This document shows positions 55,931 through 64,000 of a stretch of 64,000 nucleotides of DNA, piece by piece (positions within the stretch are counted from its first letter, which is position 1; each line of letters opens with the position of its first letter). The stretch covers positions 1,253,001-1,317,000 of the forward strand of contig JADJXY010000002.1 in assembly GCA_016720065.1 (NCBI GenBank), written 5' to 3'. Source of the stretch: Betaproteobacteria bacterium. Lineage in GTDB: Bacteria > Pseudomonadota > Gammaproteobacteria > Burkholderiales > Rhodocyclaceae. The translations under genes were made by a program, and so were the position numbers. The notes below the pieces were generated by a model, which saw only the letters and a program-made list of their open reading frames with translations, had not been told where the DNA came from and did not search any database.

Positions 55931-57181
55931 CTACGCTTTTGCTACGGTGCGGGTATCGGTGCCATGGCGCTTGCGATAACCTTCCAGGAAGCGGGCGACG
56001 CGGCCGATGGCCTCCCGCAGATCGTCTTCGTGGGGCAGGAAGACCAGGCGGAAGTGGTCCGGATGCGGCCAGTTGAAGCCGGAGCCCTGCACCAGCAGCA
56101 CCTTTTCCTCCTGCAGCAGCTCCTGGATGAAGGCCTGGTCGTGCTTGATCGGGTAGATCTTGGGGTCCAGCCTGGGAAACATGTACAGCGTGGCCTTGGG
56201 CTTGACGCAGGAAACACCGGGAATGGCCGTGATCAGCTCGTGGGCGAGGTCCCGCTGGCGGCGCATGCGGCCGCCTTCGGCCACCAGGTCATCGATGCTC
56301 TGGTAGCCGCCCAAGGCGGTCTGGATGCCGTGCTGGCCCGGCGCATTGGCGCACAGGCGCATGGAGGCCAGCATGTCCAGGCCCTCGATGTAATCCCTGG
56401 CGTGGCGCTTGTCGCCGGAAACCACCAGCCAGCCGGCGCGGTAGCCGCAGGAGCGGTAATTCTTGGAGAGGCCGTTGAAGGAAATCATCAGCACGTCCTC
56501 GGCCAGCGACGCGATGGCCGTGTGCTTGGCCCCCTCGTACAGCACCTTGTCGTACACCTCGTCGGCGTAAATGATCAGGTGGTGCTGGCGGGCGATATCG
56601 ATGATCTCGTGCAGCAGGTCATCCGGATACAGTGCCCCGGTGGGGTTGTTGGGGTTGATGATGACGATGGCCCGGGTGTGGGCGTTGATCTTGCTGCGGA
56701 TGTCGTCGAGGTCCGGCAGCCAGCCCTTGGACTCGTCGCAGAGATAATGCCTGGGCGTCCCGCCGGAAAGGCTGATGGCCGCCGTCCACAGCGGATAGTC
56801 CGGCGCCGGCACCAGCACCTCGTCACCGGCGTCGAGCAGGGCGTTCATGGCCATCACGATCAGCTCGGAAACCCCGTTGCCGACGTAGATATCGTCCAGG
56901 GTCACCCCCTTGATGCCCTTCTGCTGGGTGTAATGCATGATCGCCTTACGGGCGGCGAAGATGCCCTTGGAATCGGTATAGCCGGCCGCGTTGGGCAGGT
57001 TGCGGATGATGTCCTGCTGGATTTCCTCGGGCGCGTCGAAGCCGAAGGCGGCCAGGTTGCCGATGTTCAGCTTGATGATCTTGTGGCCTTCCTCCTCCAT
57101 CTGCTTGGCCTTCTGCAGCACGGGGCCGCGGATGTCATAGCAGACGTTGGCGAGTTTGGCGGATTTCTTGACGTGTTTCAT
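55931..57181 (-). CDS. alaA: AlaA-type alanine aminotransferase
   Basis: A 416-residue class I aminotransferase. It begins MKHVKKSAKLANVCYDIRGP and has KLNIGNLAAFGFDAP, IIINPNNPTGALY, the PLP lysine in ISFNGLSKNYRSCGYRAGW and a C-terminal RLVFLPHED. The sequence matches AlaA (YfbQ), which makes alanine from pyruvate with glutamate. In Betaproteobacteria this gene commonly precedes hom and thrC. The ATG at 57181 is chosen over an open frame to 57406 because family members begin at this point. No thrC is found downstream of hom. Confidence 0.92.
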   Translation of the reverse strand: MKHVKKSAKLANVCYDIRGPVLQKAKQMEEEGHKIIKLNIGNLAAFGFDAPEEIQQDIIRNLPNAAGYTDSKGIFAARKAIMHYTQQKGIKGVTLDDIYVGNGVSELIVMAMNALLDAGDEVLVPAPDYPLWTAAISLSGGTPRHYLCDESKGWLPDLDDIRSKINAHTRAIVIINPNNPTGALYPDDLLHEIIDIARQHHLIIYADEVYDKVLYEGAKHTAIASLAEDVLMISFNGLSKNYRSCGYRAGWLVVSGDKRHARDYIEGLDMLASMRLCANAPGQHGIQTALGGYQSIDDLVAEGGRMRRQRDLAHELITAIPGVSCVKPKATLYMFPRLDPKIYPIKHDQAFIQELLQEEKVLLVQGSGFNWPHPDHFRLVFLPHEDDLREAIGRVARFLEGYRKRHGTDTRTVAKA

Positions 57182-57338
57182 GCAAATGTCCCAAGGGGGA
57201 ATGTGAAGCGCAAGCGGTTGTGGCGTAGCGACCCTGACCCCTCGCAGCGCCGCAGAGAGCACGGCAAGCCCTGCAGGGCGGCACCACCAAGCCGGGAGCA
57301 GGCCAGGAGCAAGGGCTCGGAGCTTCCTGGGGCAAAGG

Positions 57339-57344
57339 TATAAT
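57339..57344 (+). promoter_or_regulatory. Possible -10 box of the Mth938-domain gene
   Basis: TATAAT about 80 bases upstream of the next plus-strand start. No matching -35 box is clear. Confidence 0.35.
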
Positions 57345-57423
57345 CCTACTGTAAGCCATGGTGCACCGCAATTTCGGGCGTTCCGCCCGGAGCGGCGCCC
57401 CCGCACTCCGAGATTGCCAACCG

Positions 57424-57795
57424 ATGAAGCTCCACCTCTCCAACACCGCCGGCCTCAACATCTTCACCGCCTACGGCGACGGCTACGTCGCCATCAACAC
57501 CCAGCGCCACGAAGGCAACCTCATCGTCCTGCCGCAATCCTTGTTCACCGACTGGACCACCGCCACGCCCGCAAGCCTGAGCGAGGCCGACATGGCCAAG
57601 CTCCTCGGCCTGGGCACCGAAATCGTCCTGTTGGGAACCGGCAGGCAACTGCGCTTCCCCCCGGGCGCCCTGCTGCGCCCCTTCGCTCCGGCCGGCATCG
57701 GGCTGGAAGTGATGGATTTGCAGGCCGCCTGCCGCACCTACAACATCCTGGCAGCGGAAGGCCGCAAGGTGGCGGCGGCGCTGGTATTCGACTGA
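57424..57795 (+). CDS. Mth938-like domain protein (DUF498)
   Basis: A 123-residue soluble protein opening MKLHLSNTAGLNIFTAYGDG. The pattern EIVLLGTGRQLRFPPGALLR and ACRTYNILAAEGRKVAAAL is diagnostic of the Mth938/DUF498 family, related to the mitochondrial complex I assembly factor NDUFAF3. In bacteria it often lies near secDF or respiratory genes, and its role is unknown. The ATG at 57424 is preferred to an upstream in-frame start at 57358 because the added residues are not conserved in style. Confidence 0.86.
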   Translation: MKLHLSNTAGLNIFTAYGDGYVAINTQRHEGNLIVLPQSLFTDWTTATPASLSEADMAKLLGLGTEIVLLGTGRQLRFPPGALLRPFAPAGIGLEVMDLQAACRTYNILAAEGRKVAAALVFD

Positions 57796-57834
57796 ATCGC
57801 CGCCCGCCCCGCAAAGGGCGTGTGCCCCCCACCC

Positions 57835-58392
57835 TCAGGCGAACAGATCGCTGAGCGGAACGTCCTCGAGACGCGGCGCGGCCTTGTCCTTGCCGGAAAG
57901 CAGGGGCTCGTCGATCAGAGGCCAGGCAACGCCGACCTGGGGATCGTTCCAGACGACGGCACGCTCGTCGGCGGGCGAATAGGTGTCGGTGGTCTTGTAG
58001 AGGAAATCGGCGCTGTCCGAAAGGACCACGAAGCCGTGCGCGAACCCGGGCGGAATCCAGAGCTGGCGCTTGTTGTCGGCGGACAGGGTCTCACCCACCC
58101 AACGGCCGAAGCTGGGCGAACTGCGGCGCAGATCCACCGCCACATCGAAGACCTCACCCGCCACGACGCGCACGAGTTTGCCCTGGGCCCGCGGCGGCAA
58201 CTGGTAGTGCAGACCCCGCAGCACCCCTCGAGCGGAGCGCGAGTGGTTGTCCTGGACGAATTCGAGATCCAGACCGGTCATCTCCCGGAAACGGGCGAGA
58301 TTGAAGCTTTCGAAGAAGAAACCGCGATCATCGCCGAACACCTTGGGTTCGATGAGCACGACTTCCGGAATGGCGAGGGGACGAGCTTGCAT
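57835..58392 (-). CDS. rfbC: dTDP-4-dehydrorhamnose 3,5-epimerase
   Basis: A 185-residue cupin-fold epimerase of dTDP-L-rhamnose synthesis. Key features are EPKVFGDDRGFFFESFNLAR, FVQDNHSRSARGVLRGLHYQ, the catalytic His in LRGLHYQ and GEVFDVAVDLRRSSPSFGRW. RmlC is normally 180-190 residues. It is the last gene of an rfbBAC set on the minus strand; no rfbD is in the window. Confidence 0.95.
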   Translation of the reverse strand: MQARPLAIPEVVLIEPKVFGDDRGFFFESFNLARFREMTGLDLEFVQDNHSRSARGVLRGLHYQLPPRAQGKLVRVVAGEVFDVAVDLRRSSPSFGRWVGETLSADNKRQLWIPPGFAHGFVVLSDSADFLYKTTDTYSPADERAVVWNDPQVGVAWPLIDEPLLSGKDKAAPRLEDVPLSDLFA

Positions 58393-58491
58393 GGTTTACC
58401 GTATGAGACATGGAGCCTCCCTGCGCCTTCCTCGCCCGCATCGCGGGAGAGGGGCCGGGGGAGAGGGATGGGCGGGGTACCGCCGGCCGGG

Positions 58492-59376
58492 TCAGGTCTT
58501 CACGCCGTCCCGCAACAGGGCGAGCAGATATTGCCCGTAACCGTTCTTGGCGAGGGCATTGCCCATCTCGGCCAGGCTGTCGTCACTGATCCAGCCCCGG
58601 CGCCAGGCGATTTCCTCAGGACAGGCCACTTTGAGGCCCTGGCGTTTTTCCAGGGTGGCAATGAACTGCGAAGCATCGAGCATCGATTCATGGGTGCCGG
58701 TGTCGAGCCAGGCGTAGCCACGCCCCATGATTTCCACCGAGAGCCCGCCCTGCTCCAGATAGAGGCGGTTCAGATCGGTGATTTCCAGTTCCCCGCGAGG
58801 CGAGGGCTTGAGGGCCTTGGCCAGGGAAACGACGCGGGTATCGTAGAAATAGAGCCCGGTGACGGCGTAATTGGACTTGGGCGCCCTGGGTTTTTCTTCC
58901 AGGCTGATGGCCCGGCCCCCGCCGTCGAATTCGACCACGCCGTAGCGTTCGGGGTCATGGACATGGTAGGCGAACACGGTGGCGCCATGGTCGCGGGCTA
59001 CTGCGTTTTCCAGCAGCAGATGGAAGTCGTGCCCGAAGAAGATGTTGTCGCCCAGGACGAGGGCGCTGGGATCGTCGCCGATGAACTTCTCGCCGATGAT
59101 GAAGGCCTGGGCGAGACCATCCGGCGAGGGTTGTATGGCGTAGCTCAGATTGATGCCCCAGCGGCTGCCGTCCCCCAGGAGTTGCTCGAAGCGCGGCGTG
59201 TCCTGGGGCGTGGAGATGATGAGGATGTCCCGGATTCCCGCCAGCATGAGGGTGCTGAGCGGGTAGTAGATCATCGGCTTGTCGAAGATCGGCAGCAGTT
59301 GCTTGGAGACCGCCAGGGTGGCGGGATGCAGCCGGGTGCCGGCACCGCCGGCGAGGATGATGCCCTTGCGTGTCAC
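58492..59376 (-). CDS. rfbA: Glucose-1-phosphate thymidylyltransferase
   Basis: A 294-residue nucleotidyltransferase making dTDP-glucose. The active-site GGAGTRLHPATLAVSKQLLP, IYYPLSTLMLAGIRDI, GDNIFFGH and AWLDTGTHESMLDAS motifs are all present. The GTG at 59376 overlaps the rfbB stop (GTGA) and has GGAGGGC upstream; the open frame to 59445 lies inside rfbB and is rejected. It provides the first step of dTDP-sugar synthesis for surface polysaccharide. Confidence 0.95.
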   Translation of the reverse strand: MTRKGIILAGGAGTRLHPATLAVSKQLLPIFDKPMIYYPLSTLMLAGIRDILIISTPQDTPRFEQLLGDGSRWGINLSYAIQPSPDGLAQAFIIGEKFIGDDPSALVLGDNIFFGHDFHLLLENAVARDHGATVFAYHVHDPERYGVVEFDGGGRAISLEEKPRAPKSNYAVTGLYFYDTRVVSLAKALKPSPRGELEITDLNRLYLEQGGLSVEIMGRGYAWLDTGTHESMLDASQFIATLEKRQGLKVACPEEIAWRRGWISDDSLAEMGNALAKNGYGQYLLALLRDGVKT

Positions 59377-60440
59377 GCCTTGCCCTCCTGATAGTGCAGC
59401 TTGGTCCATTCCAGGTAGGCGCCGCTGGTCACGTCGCTCACCCAATCCGGGTTGTCCAGGTACCAGCGCACGGTCTTGCGAATGCCGGTTTCGAAGGTCT
59501 CGGCCGGTTTCCAGCCCAGTTCGCGCTCCAGCTTGCGGGCGTCAATGGCGTAACGCCGGTCGTGGCCGGGTCGGTCCTTGACGAAGGTGATCTGGCTGCG
59601 ATAGCTGGCGCCGTCCGCCCGGGGACGCAGTTCATCCAGGATGTCGCACAGGGTGTGGACCACATCCAGATTGGGTTTCTCGTTCCAGCCGCCGACGTTG
59701 TAGGTCTCGCCCAGCCGCCCGGCCTCCAGCACGCAGCGGATGGCGCTGCAATGGTCCTTGACGTACAACCAGTCGCGCACCTGCTGGCCGTCGCCGTAGA
59801 TGGGCAGGGGCTTTCCCGCCAAGGCATTGTGCAGCACCAGGGGAATGAGCTTCTCGGGGAAGTGGTAGGGACCGTAGTTGTTGGAACAATTGGTGGTCAG
59901 GACCGGCAGACCGTAGGTGTGGCAATAGGCCCGCACCAGGTGGTCGGAAGCCGCCTTGGACGCGGAATAGGGGCTGTTGGGTTCGTAGCGGTTGTTCTCG
60001 GCAAAGGGAGGATCGTCCTTGCCCAGGGAGCCATAGACCTCGTCGGTGGACACGTGCAGGAAGCGGAAGGCAGTCTTCTCCGCCTCCAGCAGCCCGCCCC
60101 AGTGGGCGCGCACCGCCTCCAGCAGCCGGAAGCTGCCGACGATATTGGTCTGGATGAAATCCTCCGGGCCGTGGATCGAGCGGTCCACGTGGGATTCCGC
60201 CGCAAAATTGACCACCGCCCGCGGCCTGTGCTCGGCGAGGAGCGCCGCCACGAGGTCGAAGTCACCGATGTCGCCCCGCACGAAGCGGTGGCGCACGTCC
60301 CCCTGCAGGGATTGCAGATTGGCGAGATTGCCGGCGTAGGTGAGCTTGTCGAGGTTGAGGACGGGCTCGTCACTCCCCTCGAGCCAGTCGAGTACAAAGT
60401 TGGAGCCGATGAATCCGGCGCCCCCGGTAACCAATATCAT
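59373..60440 (-). CDS. rfbB: dTDP-glucose 4,6-dehydratase
   Basis: A 355-residue short-chain dehydrogenase family enzyme. NAD binding is by TGGAGFIGSNFVLDWL, the catalytic region is HVSTDEVYGSLG, and YSASKAASDHLVRAY holds the Tyr-x-x-x-Lys pair. It converts dTDP-glucose to the 4-keto-6-deoxy sugar. The ATG at 60440 has AGGAGGCTTC just upstream. It leads the rfbBAC operon. Confidence 0.96.
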   Translation of the reverse strand: MILVTGGAGFIGSNFVLDWLEGSDEPVLNLDKLTYAGNLANLQSLQGDVRHRFVRGDIGDFDLVAALLAEHRPRAVVNFAAESHVDRSIHGPEDFIQTNIVGSFRLLEAVRAHWGGLLEAEKTAFRFLHVSTDEVYGSLGKDDPPFAENNRYEPNSPYSASKAASDHLVRAYCHTYGLPVLTTNCSNNYGPYHFPEKLIPLVLHNALAGKPLPIYGDGQQVRDWLYVKDHCSAIRCVLEAGRLGETYNVGGWNEKPNLDVVHTLCDILDELRPRADGASYRSQITFVKDRPGHDRRYAIDARKLERELGWKPAETFETGIRKTVRWYLDNPDWVSDVTSGAYLEWTKLHYQEGKA

Positions 60441-60623
60441 GCGAAGCCTCCTGAGATTGCGGCGCACCCCGGACCGCTTTCCGGCCGGCATGGCGCGAAC
60501 GACTTGGCATTTTATCCGTTCGCGCGGGCTTCTCCGCATTGCCCCGCAGCAAAACGACGAAAATACCGGCCCGGGAAGTCTGGAAAGCTCCCCACCGCTC
60601 CATGGCACGCAGCGGCTGGAACG

Positions 60624-60959
60624 TCAGGGACGTTCGGATTCCCCGCTCTGCATCATTTCGTTGCAGGTGGCGCGGCTGAAGGCCTCGGCCTTCTTGGGGC
60701 TGTCGATCTGGGGTTCCTCGTAAATGCGGCGGACGATGGCATTGGTCACCCGAGGCCCCGGACTACCATCCTCGGCGAACAGTTTCATCGGGCGGCCCCT
60801 CTCCCGATCACCGAAGGCGACCATGGCGAAATCCCTCACCCTTTGGCAGAAGCGGATGCGTTCGGCGTCCGGCAGACTGTCGTCCACCGCACCCGCATGA
60901 CCATGGGCGCTGACGCTCTGCGCTGCCACGGCGAGGAGGAGGGCGAGCAGACCCTTCAT
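60624..60959 (-). CDS. Hypothetical periplasmic protein paired with cytochrome c
   Basis: A 111-residue protein with a signal peptide (MKGLLALLLAVAAQSVSAHG). The mature part is charged, with ERIRFCQRVRDFAMVAFGDR and AEAFSRATCNEMM containing two cysteines that may pair. No heme motif and no known family are seen. The ATG overlaps the cytochrome stop (ATGA), so both are translated from one message, suggesting an accessory role. Confidence 0.72.
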   Translation of the reverse strand: MKGLLALLLAVAAQSVSAHGHAGAVDDSLPDAERIRFCQRVRDFAMVAFGDRERGRPMKLFAEDGSPGPRVTNAIVRRIYEEPQIDSPKKAEAFSRATCNEMMQSGESERP

Positions 60960-61612
60960 TCGCTCGGCCCCTGCAGTGTGGTGAGATAGGCGAGCACGTC
61001 CTGGATGTCCTTTTCCTTCAAGGTGTTGAGAACACCGCCCTTGCCTTCCTCGTCGTGGGGACGCTCGCCCTTCACGTAGGCATCGACCTGGCGCTTGAGG
61101 TAATTGGTGTATTGCCCCACCAGCATGGGAAATTTGCCGCGCCCCAGACCGGTCTTGGCATGGCAGGTGACACAGAGCTTCTGATAGACGGCGGCGCCGT
61201 TGTCGATGTCGCCTTCGGAGCGGGGAATAATCATCACCTTGTCCACCATCTGCAAGCGGGTCAGGGCGTCTTCGTCCCCCTTGAAGGTGGGCATCCGGGT
61301 CGGCAATTCGATAGCGGCCAGGTATTCCGCCACGTCGCGAATATCCTCGTCCGGCAATTCCCTTTCCTGGGTGTAGGGGAACATGGGGATGTTCACCCGG
61401 GTACGGGAACGAAAGCTCTTCAATTGATCCATGATGTAGCCGGCCCGCTGGCCCGCGATGCGCGGATACTCGCCCTTCTTGCCGCCTTGGCCGAACTCCC
61501 CGTGACAGGCCGCGCAGGTGCCGTTGATTTCCCTGCCTTTCTCGAGGTCCGCCGCGACCAGCGACCCGGTGGCCAGCACAAGGAGCAAGGGAAGAAAACG
61601 GAGGGCAGACAT
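60956..61612 (-). CDS. Diheme cytochrome c (c4-like)
   Basis: A 218-residue periplasmic cytochrome with a signal peptide (LRFLPLLLVLATGSLVAA) and two heme-binding sites, CAACH near residue 33 and CVTCH near 147. Each domain has a Met-rich ligand region (NIPMFPYT in the first). The two-domain layout and length fit cytochrome c4, an electron carrier to terminal oxidases or denitrification enzymes. It is divergent from regB, consistent with redox control. Confidence 0.9.
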   Translation of the reverse strand: MSALRFLPLLLVLATGSLVAADLEKGREINGTCAACHGEFGQGGKKGEYPRIAGQRAGYIMDQLKSFRSRTRVNIPMFPYTQERELPDEDIRDVAEYLAAIELPTRMPTFKGDEDALTRLQMVDKVMIIPRSEGDIDNGAAVYQKLCVTCHAKTGLGRGKFPMLVGQYTNYLKRQVDAYVKGERPHDEEGKGGVLNTLKEKDIQDVLAYLTTLQGPSE

Positions 61613-61698
61613 CGGCGAGCCTCGAAGGAAATCGATGCGGCGAATTGTCGCACGGGGGTTACGGGGAAAAATTGACGCATATCACCGATAATCCGGCC

Positions 61699-62955
61699 AT
61701 GGTCGCCCCCCTCTCCCCCGACGCCGACACGCTCTCCGCCAGCCTGCGCCGCCTGTGTGCGGCCCGTTGGCTGGTGCTCGGCGTCATGGCCGTCCTGGTG
61801 GGGCTGACCGAACCCCTCCTGGGCGTTGCGCTGCCCCTGCTCCCCATGCTGCTCCTGATCGCCATCGCAGCGGCGCAGAACGGGCTCACCCTGGCCCGCC
61901 TTGGCCGCGGCGCTTGCGTCACGGCCAGCGAGTTCGCCCTGCAGCTCTGGCTGGATCTCGGCACCCTGGGCGCGCTCGTCTTCTTCAGCGGCGGCGCCAC
62001 CAACCCCCTGGTTTCCCTGCTGCTGCCGCCGGTCGCCATCGCCGCCCTTGCCCTGCCGACCGCCTGGGTACTCGCCACCGGAGCCCTGGCCATCGCGCTC
62101 TATTCCCTGCTTATGGGAATCTACCTGCCCCTGCCCCTGGCCGACGGAGAAAGGGCGACCCGTCTGCACCTGGGGGGCATGTGGATCACCTTTGCCGTTT
62201 CGTCGGGGATGATCGCCTGGTTCGTGGTGCGCCTGAGCGCCCTGATCCGCCAGCGCGACGCCGCCCTTGGCGCCGCGCGGGAAGCAGCCCTACGCGACGA
62301 GCGGCTGGTCGCCCTGGGCACCCTCGCCGCCGGCGCGGCCCACGAGCTGGGCACACCCCTGGCCACCATGGCCGTCGTGACAGGGGAACTGGCCCGGGAC
62401 CCCAAGCTGCCCGATGCCCTGCGCGATGACGTGACTCTCCTACGCCAGCAGATCGGCGTCTGCAAGGACATCATCACCGGGCTGTCGCGGCGTGCCGGCG
62501 CGGAAAGGCTGGATGCCGCCGCCCCGCGGCCGGTCGATCACTGGCTCGCCGGCATCATCGCCCGCTGGGAGGAATTGCGCCCCGACGCCCGCCACGTGCT
62601 CACCGCCAGCGGCCTCCGCCCTCCCCCCGCCATCGTCGCCGACCCCACCCTGGTCCAGGCGGTGATCAACCTCCTCAACAATGCGGCCACCGCCTCGCAG
62701 CAAGCGGTCGAAATCCTTGCCAAATGGGACGCCGAGAGGTTCGCCCTGGATGTGCGTGACCGCGGCCCCGGCTTCCCGCCGCAGGTGCTCGCACAAGGAG
62801 GCCATCAGGCCTTCCCCGGCCACGCCGGCGGCAGCGGCATCGGGCTCCTGCTGGCCCGCTCCGCCGTCGAGCGGCGGGGCGGAACCCTCGAGCTGAGCAA
62901 TGACCCGGCCGGCGGGGCCATCGCCCACCTGGAACTTCCCCTGGCCCCGCCATGA
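61699..62955 (+). CDS. regB: RegB/PrrB-type redox sensor kinase
   Basis: A 418-residue membrane histidine kinase. Six hydrophobic helices include the conserved quinone-site segment FFSGGATNPLVSLLLPP. The phosphorylated histidine is in GAAHELGTPLATM, a redox-active Cys in QQIGVCKDIITGLSRR, and ATP-binding boxes are VINLLNNAATAS, DRGPGFPP and GGSGIGLLLARSAVERRGG. RegB senses quinone and oxygen state and phosphorylates RegA. The ATG at 61699 is preferred to one at 61645, whose extra 18 residues are not family-like. Its stop overlaps the regA start. Confidence 0.93.
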   Translation: MVAPLSPDADTLSASLRRLCAARWLVLGVMAVLVGLTEPLLGVALPLLPMLLLIAIAAAQNGLTLARLGRGACVTASEFALQLWLDLGTLGALVFFSGGATNPLVSLLLPPVAIAALALPTAWVLATGALAIALYSLLMGIYLPLPLADGERATRLHLGGMWITFAVSSGMIAWFVVRLSALIRQRDAALGAAREAALRDERLVALGTLAAGAAHELGTPLATMAVVTGELARDPKLPDALRDDVTLLRQQIGVCKDIITGLSRRAGAERLDAAAPRPVDHWLAGIIARWEELRPDARHVLTASGLRPPPAIVADPTLVQAVINLLNNAATASQQAVEILAKWDAERFALDVRDRGPGFPPQVLAQGGHQAFPGHAGGSGIGLLLARSAVERRGGTLELSNDPAGGAIAHLELPLAPP

Positions 62956-63485
62956 ATAACTCCATCCTCGTCATCGACGACGACGCCACCTTCAACAGCG
63001 TACTCGTCCGGGCCATGCAGCGTCGCGATCTCGGCGCCCGCGGCGCCACCACGCCGGAGGATGCCCTGGCCCAGGCCACGTCCGCGCCGCCAGAGCGGGT
63101 GGTCCTCGACCTCAACCTGGGCGGCAGTTCCGGCCTGGCCCTCATTCCGCAACTTCTTGCCCTCAACCCGGACTGCCGCATCGTGGTCCTGACCGGCTAC
63201 GCCAGCATCGCCACAGCGGTGGACGCCATCAAGCTGGGGGCTGTGCAGTATCTGGCCAAGCCGGTGGAGCTGGAGGCGATCCTGGCGGCTTTTGCCGATG
63301 CCGAAGGGCCGGATACCGATTGCATTCCCTCCGACGAGCCCCTCTCGGTAGACCGACTGGAATGGGAGCACATCCAGCGCGTCCTGCACGAGAACGACGG
63401 CAACATTTCGGCCACGGCCCGCGCCCTGAAGATGCACCGGCGCACCTTGCAGCGCAAACTGGCCAAACGCCCCGTAAAACACTGA
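62952..63485 (+). CDS. regA: RegA/PrrA-type response regulator
   Basis: A 177-residue regulator. The receiver domain has the acidic pocket DDDAT, the phosphorylated Asp in VVLDLNLGGSSG and the Lys of YLAKPVELE. A Fis-type helix-turn-helix (HENDGNISATARALKMHRR, then TLQRKLAKR) ends the protein. RegA activates genes of respiration and carbon metabolism at low oxygen. It overlaps regB by four bases. Confidence 0.95.
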   Translation: MNNSILVIDDDATFNSVLVRAMQRRDLGARGATTPEDALAQATSAPPERVVLDLNLGGSSGLALIPQLLALNPDCRIVVLTGYASIATAVDAIKLGAVQYLAKPVELEAILAAFADAEGPDTDCIPSDEPLSVDRLEWEHIQRVLHENDGNISATARALKMHRRTLQRKLAKRPVKH

Positions 63486-63486
63486 C

Positions 63487-63505
63487 GCCCCGAAGGCAGC
63501 GGGGC
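63487..63505. terminator. Hairpin between convergent genes
   Basis: GCCCCG, a seven-base loop and CGGGGC follow the regA stop directly. There is no long T-run, so terminator function is tentative. Confidence 0.4.
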
Positions 63506-63532
63506 CTGCCCCGCCCCTTTCGCGTCGGGCGA

Positions 63533-64000
63533 TCAGTGATGGTGGCCGTGGTGATGCTCCTGGGCGGCTGCTCCAGGACGCACGACCTTGGCTTCGACGG
63601 TCTTGCTGCTGCCATCTTCGAAACCCAGGGTGAGCGGCACGCTGGCCCCTTCCTTGAGGGGCGCCTTGAGGTCGATGAGCATCACGTGCAGACCTCCAGG
63701 CTCCAGGCGAGCCTCACCCTTGGCGGGGATCTCGATGGCCTTGACCTGGCGCATGCGCATCACGCCGCCATCGTTGATGTGGTTGTGCAGTTCGGTGACC
63801 TTGGCGACGCCGTTGTCGACCTTGACCAGACGAGCCACCTTGCCGCCGGAATTTCTGAGGGCCATGAATGCGGCCGTCGCGGGCGCCCCCGGCGGTGCCA
63901 TGCGGACGTAGGGGCCTTCGACCGAAACCTCGTCGGCCGAGCCGGCCCAGGCAGGGATGGCAGCGGCCAGGGCGGCCAACAGGCAAATATTCTTGAACAT
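63533..64000 (-). CDS. PCuAC periplasmic copper chaperone
   Basis: A 155-residue protein starting exactly at the window edge. The signal peptide is MFKNICLLAALAAAIPAWA. The PCuAC motif is seen as ELHNHINDGGVMRMRQV followed by LEPGGLHVMLIDLK, giving His and Met ligands for Cu(I). A His-rich tail (EHHHGHHH) could bind extra copper. These proteins deliver copper to the CuA site of cytochrome oxidase. An upstream start outside the window cannot be excluded, but the signal peptide is complete. Confidence 0.9.
   Translation of the reverse strand: MFKNICLLAALAAAIPAWAGSADEVSVEGPYVRMAPPGAPATAAFMALRNSGGKVARLVKVDNGVAKVTELHNHINDGGVMRMRQVKAIEIPAKGEARLEPGGLHVMLIDLKAPLKEGASVPLTLGFEDGSSKTVEAKVVRPGAAAQEHHHGHHH

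Noticed and set aside
61672..61692. TTGACG and GATAAT as a regB promoter
   Set aside because: The spacing is only nine bases, far below the 16-18 needed.

Overview
The window is GC-rich chromosomal DNA of a betaproteobacterium, most likely from or near the Rhodocyclales. The clues are the rpfE-recJ pair, a RegB/RegA-type redox two-component system, a PEP-CTERM protein, pqq genes, LolCD, a MtfA-type peptidase and a prfB gene with a programmed frameshift. This placement is inferred from gene content only.

Layout. 1-25.4 kb is mostly housekeeping: partial relA, an EamA transporter, mtfA, a PEP-CTERM protein beside a decayed IS fragment, an alpha/beta hydrolase, comEC, a chemotaxis receptor, lolDC, rpfE-recJ, an ankyrin protein, an EthD protein, gabD, prfB, a cupin, and a tightly overlapping minus-strand operon. 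That operon reads pqqA-pqqD-pqqE-(32-aa membrane peptide)-PuuD-like membrane protein-SerC-like aminotransferase-PyrD-like flavoprotein-parvulin. No pqqB or pqqC is present. The set (precursor peptide, chaperone, radical SAM enzyme, FMN-type enzyme, PLP enzyme, membrane proteins) resembles a RiPP-cofactor locus and is the best candidate here for an undescribed system.

25.5-51.1 kb is accessory DNA. A bacterial alpha-2-macroglobulin gene occurs once nearly complete (25.5-31.2 kb) and once without its 5' third (47.3-51.0 kb). These direct copies flank a type I secretion locus on the minus strand: a membrane-anchored protein of unknown function, a giant RTX protein, a HlyB-type ABC exporter and a HlyD-type adaptor. 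The RTX gene is split by an IS66-family element with an exact 8-bp target duplication; removing the element and one duplication rejoins the reading frame. With one extra C corrected, the gene would encode about 2734 residues. GC content drops in the 5' half of the RTX gene and its upstream region. Four single-base frameshifts in the two alpha-2-macroglobulin copies and one in the RTX gene all lie inside long near-identical repeats, so consensus error must be considered alongside real pseudogenization.

51.1-64 kb returns to core functions: a RelE/Xre toxin-antitoxin pair, an isochorismatase-like hydrolase, a short ClpX-like AAA+ protein lacking the zinc domain and the ClpX loop motifs, a 163-bp MITE-like element, a DUF1318 lipoprotein, hom, an AlaA-type aminotransferase, an Mth938-domain protein, rfbBAC for dTDP-sugars, a diheme cytochrome c with a small periplasmic partner, regB-regA, and a PCuAC copper chaperone ending exactly at the window edge.

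No rRNA, tRNA or CRISPR array was recognised.
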